Positions 1-5,979 of a stretch of 9,452 nucleotides of DNA are shown piece by piece. Made by a program: the position numbers and the translations under genes. This DNA comes from JBGTCD01 sp041749015 (GTDB lineage: Bacteria; Bacteroidota; Bacteroidia; Cytophagales; Cyclobacteriaceae), in contig JBGTCD010000116.1 in assembly GCA_041749015.1 (NCBI GenBank), positions 1 to 9,452 of the forward strand, in the 5' to 3' direction. Each line of letters starts with the position of its first letter. The first letter of the stretch is position 1. The notes under the pieces were generated by a model, which was given only the letters and a program-made list of their open reading frames with translations, was not told the DNA's origin and searched no databases.

Positions 1-18
1 AGAGCTATCAAAGGATTT

Positions 19-56
19 AATCCGTGAATGAGCTATGCCTTATTCACGGATTTTTT
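19..56 (+). terminator. Rho-independent terminator for a plus-strand gene left of the window
   Basis: An 11-bp perfect stem (AATCCGTGAAT at 19-29, ATTCACGGATT at 42-52) encloses a 12-nt loop and ends in a run of six T (51-56). The T run lies on the plus strand, so it best fits the end of a rightward gene upstream of base 1. On the minus strand the stem follows an A run but is not followed by a good T run, so it would terminate leftward transcription poorly. The right arm belongs to a repeat also found beside base 2330, where the left arm is degraded. Confidence 0.7.
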
Positions 57-135
57 ATAGACCACTGACTATGAATGCGCCCCAGAAATAGGGGTCAGGG
101 TATTTTAACCTGAGCATTTTTTGTGCTTCCCAAAA
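37..135. repeat. Direct repeat, copy A (CHAT gene 3' end)
   Basis: This 99-bp segment aligns without gaps to 2321-2419, with 88 of 99 bases identical by hand count. It covers the CHAT C-terminal codons, the stop codon and about 18 bp of 3' flank. Weaker, gapped similarity continues leftwards to about base 10. With copy B it brackets the deiminase and flavodoxin genes. Confidence 0.9.
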
Positions 136-138
136 ATC
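55..138 (-). pseudogene. C-terminal remnant of a second CHAT-domain gene
   Basis: Reading the minus strand from 138 to the TAA at 55-57 gives 27 codons beginning D-F-W-E-A-Q-K-M and ending in GAFIVSGL. Apart from three substitutions (W for R, K for T, L for I) and the first residue, they match the last codons of the intact CHAT gene that ends at 2339. An in-frame TAA lies immediately upstream (139-141) and the similarity stops there, so no start codon or catalytic part remains. Of the ten base differences in the coding part, seven are synonymous. This suggests both copies diverged while still making protein, before this one lost its 5' portion. It is a gene remnant, not a functional gene. Confidence 0.85.
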
Positions 139-213
139 TTAGATACAAGAGTTATTCAGTATAGCCGGGAGTCTTCTAAAATTCCAACTCCATAAAAGAT
201 AAAAAGAAACGCT

Positions 214-1521
214 TTATTTTGTGTTAAATAGCCTTTTGGGAACTTGCCTTGTAATGCAATGGATCCCGCCACCATTGGCATTGACATAGGTAGCATCAAT
301 GAAAACCAATTCTTTATCAGGATGAAATTCTTTGAAAATCTTTTCAACCTTCATTTCTTTTTCGGGGGAACTACCCTGTGCAGTATAGGAGGGCAGGAGG
401 ATTTTGTTATTGGTGAAAAGGAAATTCATATAACTCGTAGCCGCTACAAACTTCAAAGTATCTCCTTCTGCAAAACCATTTTCCATATAGAATTGGCGAA
501 CCCCTTCTTTGGATAATTTCTGAGGAGTCAAAATTTGATTTTCGATCACGTGGTCAGGCATTGGCAGTTTGATGATATTAAAAGGATTACCGTCCTGGTC
601 CCTGGCATTTTTTAGGATTTCAAAATTGATTTTCATACGTTCATACGTAGCTTTTTTGATAGGATTCAGGTCCTTTTCCTCTTCGTCAACCCATGCCAAT
701 AAAATGGTGTTTTCATTAATAAACCGGGCAAACTCATCGGTATGGCCGTTGGTACCCCCTGAAGTATAATTTCCGAAAAACTCTCCGCCGCCATCTTCTG
801 CCAGACCTTCAGCCAACCAAATCACATTGGTTACCCCCAAAGTTCTGCGAAACTCCCCTTCAAAATGTTTCTTTGTCAAAGTGTCCCGCATTTCATCCGT
901 TAGATTTCTGAACAGAAAAGGCTCTGAAACCAAAAGAGAACCTTTACCATTCACATCAAAGGCGCCTCCTTCAATGAACATCCATGATTTTACAATGATT
1001 TCACCTTTTTCTACAGCCACCAAACTATCGATTTGCATCATCAGATTGGTTTCTTTGATGAGTTTGGCCAGGGCGACTGAGTCGGCCCCCATGTCAATTT
1101 GGCTTTTGATATATCTGAAATACCCGGTATGGTTGAAATCAATGGCTTTTCTTTCACCCTGATGATTGATGACAAATGCCGGGGCACTGTCCCTTGACCA
1201 GAACACTTTGTAGGCAGGAATGACGATAATCTCTACCCGATCCAAGGGGACATGGAGCTCATTTAAAAAATTACGGGCATGATAAGCCAGGCTATCCGAG
1301 GTCACCCAAAGGACCACATCAATATCTTTCTGAAGTTCATTAATGATGCTTGCCGTGATGACATGAAGAGTATCTGCCTTTTCCATATTACCATCCCAGC
1401 CCATCCAGATGGCTTCCTGGGATTCCCACTCTGCCGGAAAGAAAAAGTCTGAATAATCCGCTTTTTGCTTGCAGGATAATAGAAAGGAAATGCAAAAAAT
1501 GAATAGTATTGATTTTTTCAT
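214..1521 (-). CDS. Lipoprotein of the agmatine deiminase / bacterial peptidylarginine deiminase family
   Basis: A 435-residue protein of the guanidino-group-modifying superfamily (PAD_porph type), which hydrolyses guanidinium groups to ureido products plus ammonia. Visible family motifs in order are: PAEWESQ near 29-35, the W-S-R-D pair (R110, D111), EGG at 184-186, GHTDEF at 259-264 with H260 and D262, and GGGIHC with the probable nucleophile C422, so the catalytic set looks intact. The N-terminus has two lysines, a hydrophobic run and a lipobox (L-L-S-C17), predicting a lipid-anchored exported protein, whereas classical agmatine deiminases are cytoplasmic. It is also longer than the roughly 350-370 residues usual for those enzymes. 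The ATG at 1519-1521 is chosen because it gives a complete lipoprotein signal and has a candidate promoter just upstream. Agmatine, free arginine and peptidyl-arginine all remain possible substrates, so no symbol is given. Confidence 0.88.
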   Translation of the reverse strand: MKKSILFIFCISFLLSCKQKADYSDFFFPAEWESQEAIWMGWDGNMEKADTLHVITASIINELQKDIDVVLWVTSDSLAYHARNFLNELHVPLDRVEIIVIPAYKVFWSRDSAPAFVINHQGERKAIDFNHTGYFRYIKSQIDMGADSVALAKLIKETNLMMQIDSLVAVEKGEIIVKSWMFIEGGAFDVNGKGSLLVSEPFLFRNLTDEMRDTLTKKHFEGEFRRTLGVTNVIWLAEGLAEDGGGEFFGNYTSGGTNGHTDEFARFINENTILLAWVDEEEKDLNPIKKATYERMKINFEILKNARDQDGNPFNIIKLPMPDHVIENQILTPQKLSKEGVRQFYMENGFAEGDTLKFVAATSYMNFLFTNNKILLPSYTAQGSSPEKEMKVEKIFKEFHPDKELVFIDATYVNANGGGIHCITRQVPKRLFNTK

Positions 1522-1544
1522 GCGTTAATGTAAGTATATAAGGT

Positions 1545-1573
1545 CAAATAAAAGCATAATAAGGTGCTTGCAA
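1545..1573 (-). promoter_or_regulatory. Candidate Bacteroidota promoter for the deiminase lipoprotein gene
   Basis: On the minus strand a TTG (1571-1573) is followed after 18 nt by TTTATTTG (1545-1552). This matches the Bacteroidota consensus TTG / TAnnTTTG with one mismatch. It lies 23 nt ahead of the start codon, leaving a short leader. The match is imperfect and the call is tentative. Confidence 0.35.
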
Positions 1574-1629
1574 AAACTGGTATTTAGACGTCAATTGTAG
1601 TAATCCAGCCTTAATCCTTTCCAGAAAAA

Positions 1630-2202
1630 CTAACTTTTATTTGACAACAATTCCCCCACTCTTCTTCCCAATCCCTCTGCCTTTTTCAGAAAAATTTCCT
1701 GAACCTCCTTCCCTGTATAATCACCTTCCCCTGTAATCGCCGATGCCCCAAAAGCGGCCTCCAGTTCATCGCCTCCGGCAATAACCATCCCATGGATCAT
1801 CATGGATCGGATCATGCTGAACATGACCGCTTCCTCACCTATGGAAAAACCGCCTCCCGTGACGAAAACCGATCCGATTTTATCCTTCAGAGGCCTTCCT
1901 TCTAAGGGCCAGGAATTGATAAACTCCTGGACCTTTGGCGCCATGTTGGCATTGTAAACCGGTGAACCTAAAATAATGGCTGAAGCATTCAGGATGTCTT
2001 CTTCCATTACTTCCTGAATTGGTTTGAGGATAAATCCAACCCCCTCAATTTGACCTACCCCATGGGCAACCGCCTGAGCCATAGAAGCCGTTTTACCTGT
2101 TTCGGAGTGGTAGGTGATGAGAATGGTCTTTGCTGACTGGGCATTCAGGTTAAGAAACGAGCAAATGCATAACGTAAAAATCAATTTAGTAGGTGTGGAC
2201 AT
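1630..2202 (-). CDS. Exported flavodoxin-fold protein (WrbA / NADPH-dependent FMN reductase-like)
   Basis: A 190-residue protein with a flavodoxin fold. The FMN phosphate loop is YHSETGKT (31-38), followed by the ILGSPVYNANMAPKVQEF segment (about 77-94) and a glycine-rich GGGFSIGEE stretch (116-124), both typical of the flavin-binding loops in this group. It is expected to bind FMN and perform one- or two-electron transfer. The frame stays open to 2268, but the ATG at 2200-2202 is preferred: it places a signal peptide (KLIFTLCICSFLNLNAQ, residues 6-22) at the N-terminus, and a perfect -7 element at 2271-2278 implies transcription starts at or downstream of the longer start. Export is unusual, because flavodoxins normally work in the cytoplasm. 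The stop is TAG at 1630-1632. No electron partner is encoded nearby. Confidence 0.82.
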   Translation of the reverse strand: MSTPTKLIFTLCICSFLNLNAQSAKTILITYHSETGKTASMAQAVAHGVGQIEGVGFILKPIQEVMEEDILNASAIILGSPVYNANMAPKVQEFINSWPLEGRPLKDKIGSVFVTGGGFSIGEEAVMFSMIRSMMIHGMVIAGGDELEAAFGASAITGEGDYTGKEVQEIFLKKAEGLGRRVGELLSNKS

Positions 2203-2270
2203 AGGATTCTTGATGGTTGAATAAATGTACATATATTGACCCATATATCCAGCATTTATAGTGCCCAAAC

Positions 2271-2278
2271 CAAATCTA
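2271..2278 (-). promoter_or_regulatory. -7 element for the flavodoxin gene
   Basis: The minus strand reads TAGATTTG, a perfect TAnnTTTG match, 68 nt upstream of the preferred ATG. No well-spaced TTG upstream element is seen; the nearest is 13 nt away. It supports using the start at 2202 rather than 2268. Confidence 0.4.
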
Positions 2279-2320
2279 ATAATGATGCTCTCAAGGAATT
2301 TTAAGCCTTAAGTGAGTCGG

Positions 2321-2419
2321 GCTTTATTCACGGATTTTTTATAGGCCACTGACTATAAATGCGCCCCAGAAATAAGGATCAGGATATTTTATCCTGAGCA
2401 TTGTTTGGGCTTCCCGGAA
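2321..2419. repeat. Direct repeat, copy B (CHAT gene 3' end, intact gene)
   Basis: This is the counterpart of 37-135 at a constant offset of 2284 bp. It includes the last codons and TAA of the intact CHAT gene. The flank corresponding to the terminator at 19-56 is recognisable here, but only a weak 6-bp stem (GTGAGT at 2312-2317 with ATTCAC at 2326-2331, one G-U pair) remains before the T run at 2335-2340. Confidence 0.9.
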
Positions 2420-4972
2420 AGATGATATCGTATCTCCGGTCTTGATCCACTGATCGTAAAAGGTGCTCATAAGGTCTTGGGTAGCCCTATCATCCACTTT
2501 CCAGAGACTGATCAAAATCTGCCTGGCTCCGGCTGCTCTTAATGCCCTTTGCAGTCCGTATACACCTTCCCCCGGATGGGTGGTCCCCAGGCCCGTTTCA
2601 CAAGCAGATAGCACCACCAGGTCGGTATGGTCGAGGGTTAGGTTAATGGCTTCGAAAGCAGTAAGAATCCCATCTTGCGCCCCCATCAGATTTTGGTTAT
2701 TAGCACCTGCAAGGGCTATCCCTGAATTTAAGAGTACATTGATGATTGAAGCGGCTCCCAAGTTCTCCTGATCTTTGAAAAACCCATGGGTGGCAATATG
2801 CAGGATTCTAGGGTTTTCAATGCTTTTGAGGCTTTCTTTACTGGCACTGCCGGCTTCAAAAACACTGGTATTCCAACCCGCTCCGGTAAGTTTATTATCG
2901 ATGGCCAAAATTTCCAATCTGGTTCCAGGCAGGTCATCAAAGTAGGGAAACACACTTTTTTTACCATCCAGAGTAAAGGCCGGATTTCCAAATATTGCAG
3001 CAGCATTAACCGGATCTCTATTTTCACCCTCATGTTCCATCAGGATATCCCTGGAATTGGAGACCAGATTGATTTCTACCTCATCGATTAAATAATGCCC
3101 TTTTTCAGGGATGAAAAGGGTATTTAGGTTGATCTGATTATAGATGCCTTCCGGAGAAAAATAAATTTTTTCAAGCCTTTGTCCTTTGGTGAGGTTATCC
3201 TTTATCACCTCCATGACTGGCTTCCAATACACCTCGTAGGAAAGCGTGTCCTGAATTTTAAACCCAATAGCATTGGAATAAAAACTGTAATATTCTCTTT
3301 CCAGATGTCTGGACTGGGTGCTACTCATCAGGGCCATGGCGGGTCTTTCGATGGTTTTATCAGTCAGGATTAGGGCTCCGTACAATAACCCGTCAACAAA
3401 GCGGACCATTTCCACGGCCACTTCACCAGGCTTAAGTGTTTTTTGGATGTCCCGCCATGATTTTCGTGTGACAGTAAACCCCTCCCGGAAATTTCGAGAA
3501 TTGCGGATGAGCCACTTTTCATATTCCTCACCCTCAAATTCAATGTTTCTGATTTCCTCAGCATTGGCCTCCGGACTACCATAAAGCATCGCCAACCTTT
3601 CTTTGAGGGCTTTCCATTGATTTAAGGCATTAATCAGTGATTCATCACCAGAATTGAGGATCCTGTTGCCCATTTTATCGCTGGGATTTAAGATTATGGC
3701 CTTGGTCATGATTTGGAGATCATATAGGGCCTGGGATACGTCTTTATTGATGTACTTTTCCGGGCCTTCCTGCAAAGGGACCAGATCACTCACTGTCAGT
3801 GCAAAGCCAAGGTAATCATCGATATAAAATCTTTGGTCTGCATAGAAGCTTCTCTTTTCATTATCGCTTAAAAAGGTAAAATTGCGTACCACTCCGTCGA
3901 TCACCCGCTCCATCAACCGGGAGTAAATGCTGTCTGCTTGCGCCAGATTACCAGCAAACCAATAAGCTCCGGCCAGATTCGAAAGGGTGGGGTGATAAAA
4001 TTTTGGGTTGATACCAATTCTGTTTTCCTGGATTTCAAGAGCCTTTCCAAGACAGGATATGGCAGATTCATAATCCTGATATTGGATGGCCATTTCGCTT
4101 TTATTGATCAGGTTGGCCAAATGAAGATCGGTGCCAGAAAAACTACCCGCCTCAATAGTACTCAGCAGATCATCCCAAACCATAAGGGCACTATCATAAT
4201 TTTCCTCAATTCTGTATAGACTGCCAAGGCTCTGCAGACTGTATAAATAGTCGAGGGACTTGGGATCTAGTGCCTTCTCCAATTCCAGCCTCTCAAGGAT
4301 CAATGGCCGGGCACTATCTGCTTTTCCAGACTGTAGATAATATTCACTGAGGTTTCCAATGGCATTTCGGTAATATCCTTCTTGTGGATAATCATCAGGG
4401 AAAGCACCTTTGATCCATTGTACCAACTCTTCCATCTCCGCTATAGCTGCCATGATCTGCCCTTTTGAATTAAAGAGGGACGCTCTGGAGTTACTAATAG
4501 TGATAAATAGATTAGAGAATCGGTAGATATTATCCTCATAATGGGTTTTGTTACTGTTGAAAATATCAACCAATGACTGCATGGCACTGTTAAGGTACTG
4601 TTCAGCACGATCGAGATCACCCGCACTTAGATATAATTTTGCCAGGTTTTCCTGGGCTTCTGCATAATCAAGATGTGCCGGCCCTTTTTTCTCAAACACC
4701 CCCTGGATGACTTGCTGAAAGTGTTGACCAGCATTATTAAAATCACCTATTGCCCTGTAGGAATAGGCTATATTACTGGCCGAGGTCAGGTATTCATCAC
4801 TATGCTTACCATACTCCTTTTCTGCCTCCCTGAGTGCCAGGGTATATTTTTCAAGAGAGGCCTCATAGTTGCCGGAATTATAAAGTTCCAGCCCCTGATG
4901 GTTCCAATCCTTCCAGGTTTGGCTATAACCCAGTATCGGCAATATCAACAGCAGACCGATGATTATTCTCAT
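2339..4972 (-). CDS. Exported TPR-CHAT protein (caspase-like putative protease)
   Basis: An 877-residue protein. Residues 1-18 (MRIIIGLLLILPILGYSQ) form a signal peptide. Helical TPR-like repeats run from about 20 to 360, a further helical linker reaches about 490, and a CHAT domain (Caspase HetF Associated with TPRs) fills about 490-877. The putative catalytic dyad is present: His729 in ATHGFF and Cys791 in VLSACETG, followed by the typical GLQRALRAAGA and ISLWKVDD segments. CHAT domains are clan CD-like and some are proven proteases; the target here is unknown. The frame extends to a TTG at 4991-4993, but that codon lies inside a perfect -7 promoter element (4991-4998). The ATG at 4970-4972 is therefore the better start and exposes the signal peptide cleanly. 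The protein ends with the CHAT domain, with no extra C-terminal secretion or anchor domain seen, so the periplasm is the likely location. A decayed paralogue end lies at 55-138. Confidence 0.88.
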   Translation of the reverse strand: MRIIIGLLLILPILGYSQTWKDWNHQGLELYNSGNYEASLEKYTLALREAEKEYGKHSDEYLTSASNIAYSYRAIGDFNNAGQHFQQVIQGVFEKKGPAHLDYAEAQENLAKLYLSAGDLDRAEQYLNSAMQSLVDIFNSNKTHYEDNIYRFSNLFITISNSRASLFNSKGQIMAAIAEMEELVQWIKGAFPDDYPQEGYYRNAIGNLSEYYLQSGKADSARPLILERLELEKALDPKSLDYLYSLQSLGSLYRIEENYDSALMVWDDLLSTIEAGSFSGTDLHLANLINKSEMAIQYQDYESAISCLGKALEIQENRIGINPKFYHPTLSNLAGAYWFAGNLAQADSIYSRLMERVIDGVVRNFTFLSDNEKRSFYADQRFYIDDYLGFALTVSDLVPLQEGPEKYINKDVSQALYDLQIMTKAIILNPSDKMGNRILNSGDESLINALNQWKALKERLAMLYGSPEANAEEIRNIEFEGEEYEKWLIRNSRNFREGFTVTRKSWRDIQKTLKPGEVAVEMVRFVDGLLYGALILTDKTIERPAMALMSSTQSRHLEREYYSFYSNAIGFKIQDTLSYEVYWKPVMEVIKDNLTKGQRLEKIYFSPEGIYNQINLNTLFIPEKGHYLIDEVEINLVSNSRDILMEHEGENRDPVNAAAIFGNPAFTLDGKKSVFPYFDDLPGTRLEILAIDNKLTGAGWNTSVFEAGSASKESLKSIENPRILHIATHGFFKDQENLGAASIINVLLNSGIALAGANNQNLMGAQDGILTAFEAINLTLDHTDLVVLSACETGLGTTHPGEGVYGLQRALRAAGARQILISLWKVDDRATQDLMSTFYDQWIKTGDTISSFREAQTMLRIKYPDPYFWGAFIVSGL

Positions 4973-4990
4973 AAAATTTTGATCAAAGCT

Positions 4991-5022
4991 CAAATTTAGG
5001 GGTACGGTTTCTTTAATAAAAA
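4991..5022 (-). promoter_or_regulatory. Candidate promoter for the TPR-CHAT gene
   Basis: The minus strand carries TAAATTTG (4991-4998), a perfect TAnnTTTG match. A T-rich GTTTTT lies about 19 nt further upstream (5018-5023) in place of a clear TTG. It is in the short gap after arfB and gives a leader of roughly a dozen bases to the ATG at 4972. The long-form TTG start falls inside this element. Confidence 0.45.
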
Positions 5023-5027
5023 CTTAA

Positions 5028-5438
5028 TCAATTAAACCGATCACCTCGGAATTTCTTTTTTTCTGCACGAATCTTTTTGGCCTTCAGTCGCTTCTCGATG
5101 GCACCCTTGCCGGGTTTGGAGGGTCTTCTGGTCTTGGGTTTTTTAAGCATATCTTCCAAAAGGGTATAAAATTTATCTATCGCAGCCTGTTTGTTTCTGG
5201 ATTGGGTCCTGTATTCCTGGGCATCAATTAGCAATTCCATTTTACTGGTAAGCCTCATGGTAAGTTTTTTCAGCAGTACCTTTTTTTGATCATCCGTGAT
5301 CAATTGGCTGTTTTGAAGGTTCCACCGCAAAGTAACCCTGGTGTTGAGCTTATTGACCGCTTGCCCTCCGGGCCCGCTGCTCCTGGTGGCCTTGAACTCC
5401 CATTCGGGGGAAAAATCTATGGTGCTTATGGTACTCAA
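5028..5438 (-). CDS. arfB: Alternative ribosome-rescue factor B, peptidyl-tRNA hydrolase
   Basis: A 136-residue protein, close to the 140 residues of E. coli ArfB (YaeJ). It has the release-factor-like catalytic loop SSGPGGQAVNK with GGQ at 24-26, followed by the alpha/beta core. A long lysine/arginine-rich tail (from about residue 98, KKPKTRRPSKPGK onward) is the part that in ArfB threads into the empty mRNA channel of a stalled ribosome. It should hydrolyse peptidyl-tRNA on ribosomes stalled without a stop codon, in the cytosol. The start is TTG (5436-5438): an upstream TAA in frame and the absence of any nearby ATG leave no alternative, and AAGGAG sits 7 nt before it. The full tail separates it from RF1/RF2, which are far longer. 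It lies 55 bp upstream of the CHAT gene, which appears to have its own promoter. Confidence 0.93.
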   Translation of the reverse strand: MSTISTIDFSPEWEFKATRSSGPGGQAVNKLNTRVTLRWNLQNSQLITDDQKKVLLKKLTMRLTSKMELLIDAQEYRTQSRNKQAAIDKFYTLLEDMLKKPKTRRPSKPGKGAIEKRLKAKKIRAEKKKFRGDRFN

Positions 5439-5445
5439 TCTGGAT

Positions 5446-5451
5446 CTCCTT
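5446..5451 (-). promoter_or_regulatory. Ribosome binding site deciding the TTG start of arfB
   Basis: AAGGAG on the minus strand, 7 nt upstream of the TTG at 5436-5438. It is the clearest Shine-Dalgarno sequence in the window and supports the non-ATG start. Confidence 0.7.
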
Positions 5452-5458
5452 GTAAAAG

Positions 5459-5489
5459 CTAATCTACTTTAAAATGCCATCGAAACCAA
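5459..5489 (-). promoter_or_regulatory. Candidate promoter for arfB
   Basis: On the minus strand TTG (5487-5489) is separated by 20 nt from TAGATTAG (5459-5466), one mismatch from TAnnTTTG. Transcription would begin just upstream of the AAGGAG site, giving a very short leader that still includes it. Confidence 0.35.
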
Positions 5490-5503
5490 TCTCCTCACGC
5501 GCT

Positions 5504-5550
5504 TTTGCAAAGTGTGTGATCCCAGGCCATCGCCTTGGTTCGTGTCTCCA
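5504..5550. repeat. 47-nt direct repeat, copy 1
   Basis: It begins TTTGCAAAG and ends GTTCGTGTCTCCA. It aligns without gaps to 5868-5914 with 40 of 47 bases identical by hand count. The last 15 bases form the left arm and loop of a hairpin (5536-5557) that copy 2 cannot form. Confidence 0.8.
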
Positions 5551-5557
5551 TGAACCA
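5536..5557. repeat. Strong hairpin at the end of repeat copy 1
   Basis: TGGTTCGTG (5536-5544) pairs with CATGAACCA (5549-5557) around the tetraloop TCTC, giving nine pairs with one G-T. There is no following T run, so it is not a standard terminator. Confidence 0.6.
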
Positions 5558-5576
5558 TAGTAGGGGCACTCCATGG

Positions 5577-5632
5577 GTGGTATTATTCTTTTTTGCTTGC
5601 CCAAAGAAAAGAACCAAAAGAAAAGGCACCAC
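5577..5632. repeat. Nested stem element with TTCTTTT / AAAAGAA arms
   Basis: An outer stem (GTGGT at 5577-5581, ACCAC at 5628-5632) encloses an inner stem TTCTTTT (5586-5592) with AAAAGAA (5607-5613). A second AAAAGAA at 5616-5622 could pair instead. Similar TTCTTTT...AAAAGAA elements are, from general knowledge, frequent between genes in Bacteroidota. Function unknown. Confidence 0.5.
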
Positions 5633-5809
5633 GGCCAAAGATGTTCCTCCCCTCGAAACGCGCAAACCCGCCCTGCAGTAATAGCTCTTAAAGGCCTACG
5701 TTTCCCAAATGGTTGGGGTTGATAGAACTATCATACTCATTTCTAAATTTCTACCCAGATAGACCTATTAAGGGCTTGCCTGCCCACATGCCCCGAAACA
5801 TCCGCTCTG

Positions 5810-5843
5810 GCGGTGGACAACCCACCGCACCACGACAGCGTGG
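5810..5843. repeat. Two adjacent short hairpins
   Basis: GCGGTGG (5810-5816) pairs with CCACCGC (5822-5828) around a 5-nt loop. One base later, CCACG (5830-5834) pairs with CGTGG (5839-5843) around a 4-nt loop. No T run follows, so they look like a structured element rather than a terminator. Confidence 0.6.
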
Positions 5844-5867
5844 AGTTGGAGTATTTAATTTGGTCGG

Positions 5868-5914
5868 TTTGCAAAGCCTGCGATCTCAGGTAATCGCCCT
5901 GGTTCGTGTCTCCA
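5868..5914. repeat. 47-nt direct repeat, copy 2
   Basis: Counterpart of 5504-5550, 364 bp away. A five-base TGAAC present just after copy 1 is missing here, so the strong hairpin of copy 1 is absent. It lies about 90 bp upstream of the transporter promoter. Confidence 0.8.
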
Positions 5915-5979
5915 CTATAGTACAATTACCTACCCGAACACAGCACAATAGCCGTCCTATCCAAAAATCTCCCTATCTC

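Noticed and set aside
168..191. GGAGT/ACTCC stem downstream of the deiminase gene
   Set aside because: Only 5-6 pairs with a 14-nt loop and no T run on the minus strand; too weak to call a terminator.
569..1162. Plus-strand open frames within the deiminase gene and similar ones inside the CHAT, M20 and GNAT genes
   Set aside because: They are antisense or shifted shadows of genes with clear family motifs and show no domain of their own.
2203..2268. 22-residue N-terminal extension of the flavodoxin
   Set aside because: It would bury the signal peptide inside the protein, and a perfect -7 element lies immediately upstream of its start, so transcripts probably begin at or after it.
2312..2340. 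Possible terminator after the intact CHAT gene
   Set aside because: The stem is short with a G-U pair and the T run lies on the plus strand, the wrong side for the CHAT transcript.
2339..5438. A CRISPR-linked or gasdermin-linked CHAT defence system
   Set aside because: No CRISPR repeats, Cas-like proteins, gasdermin-like or other effector genes are visible in the window; the CHAT protein has a signal peptide and stands beside a ribosome rescue gene.
5743..5925. 60-codon open frame on the minus strand containing GDTNQGD
   Set aside because: The shared peptide with the first repeat copy comes from the DNA repeat itself; substitutions between copies are mostly non-synonymous in this frame, so no evidence of coding.
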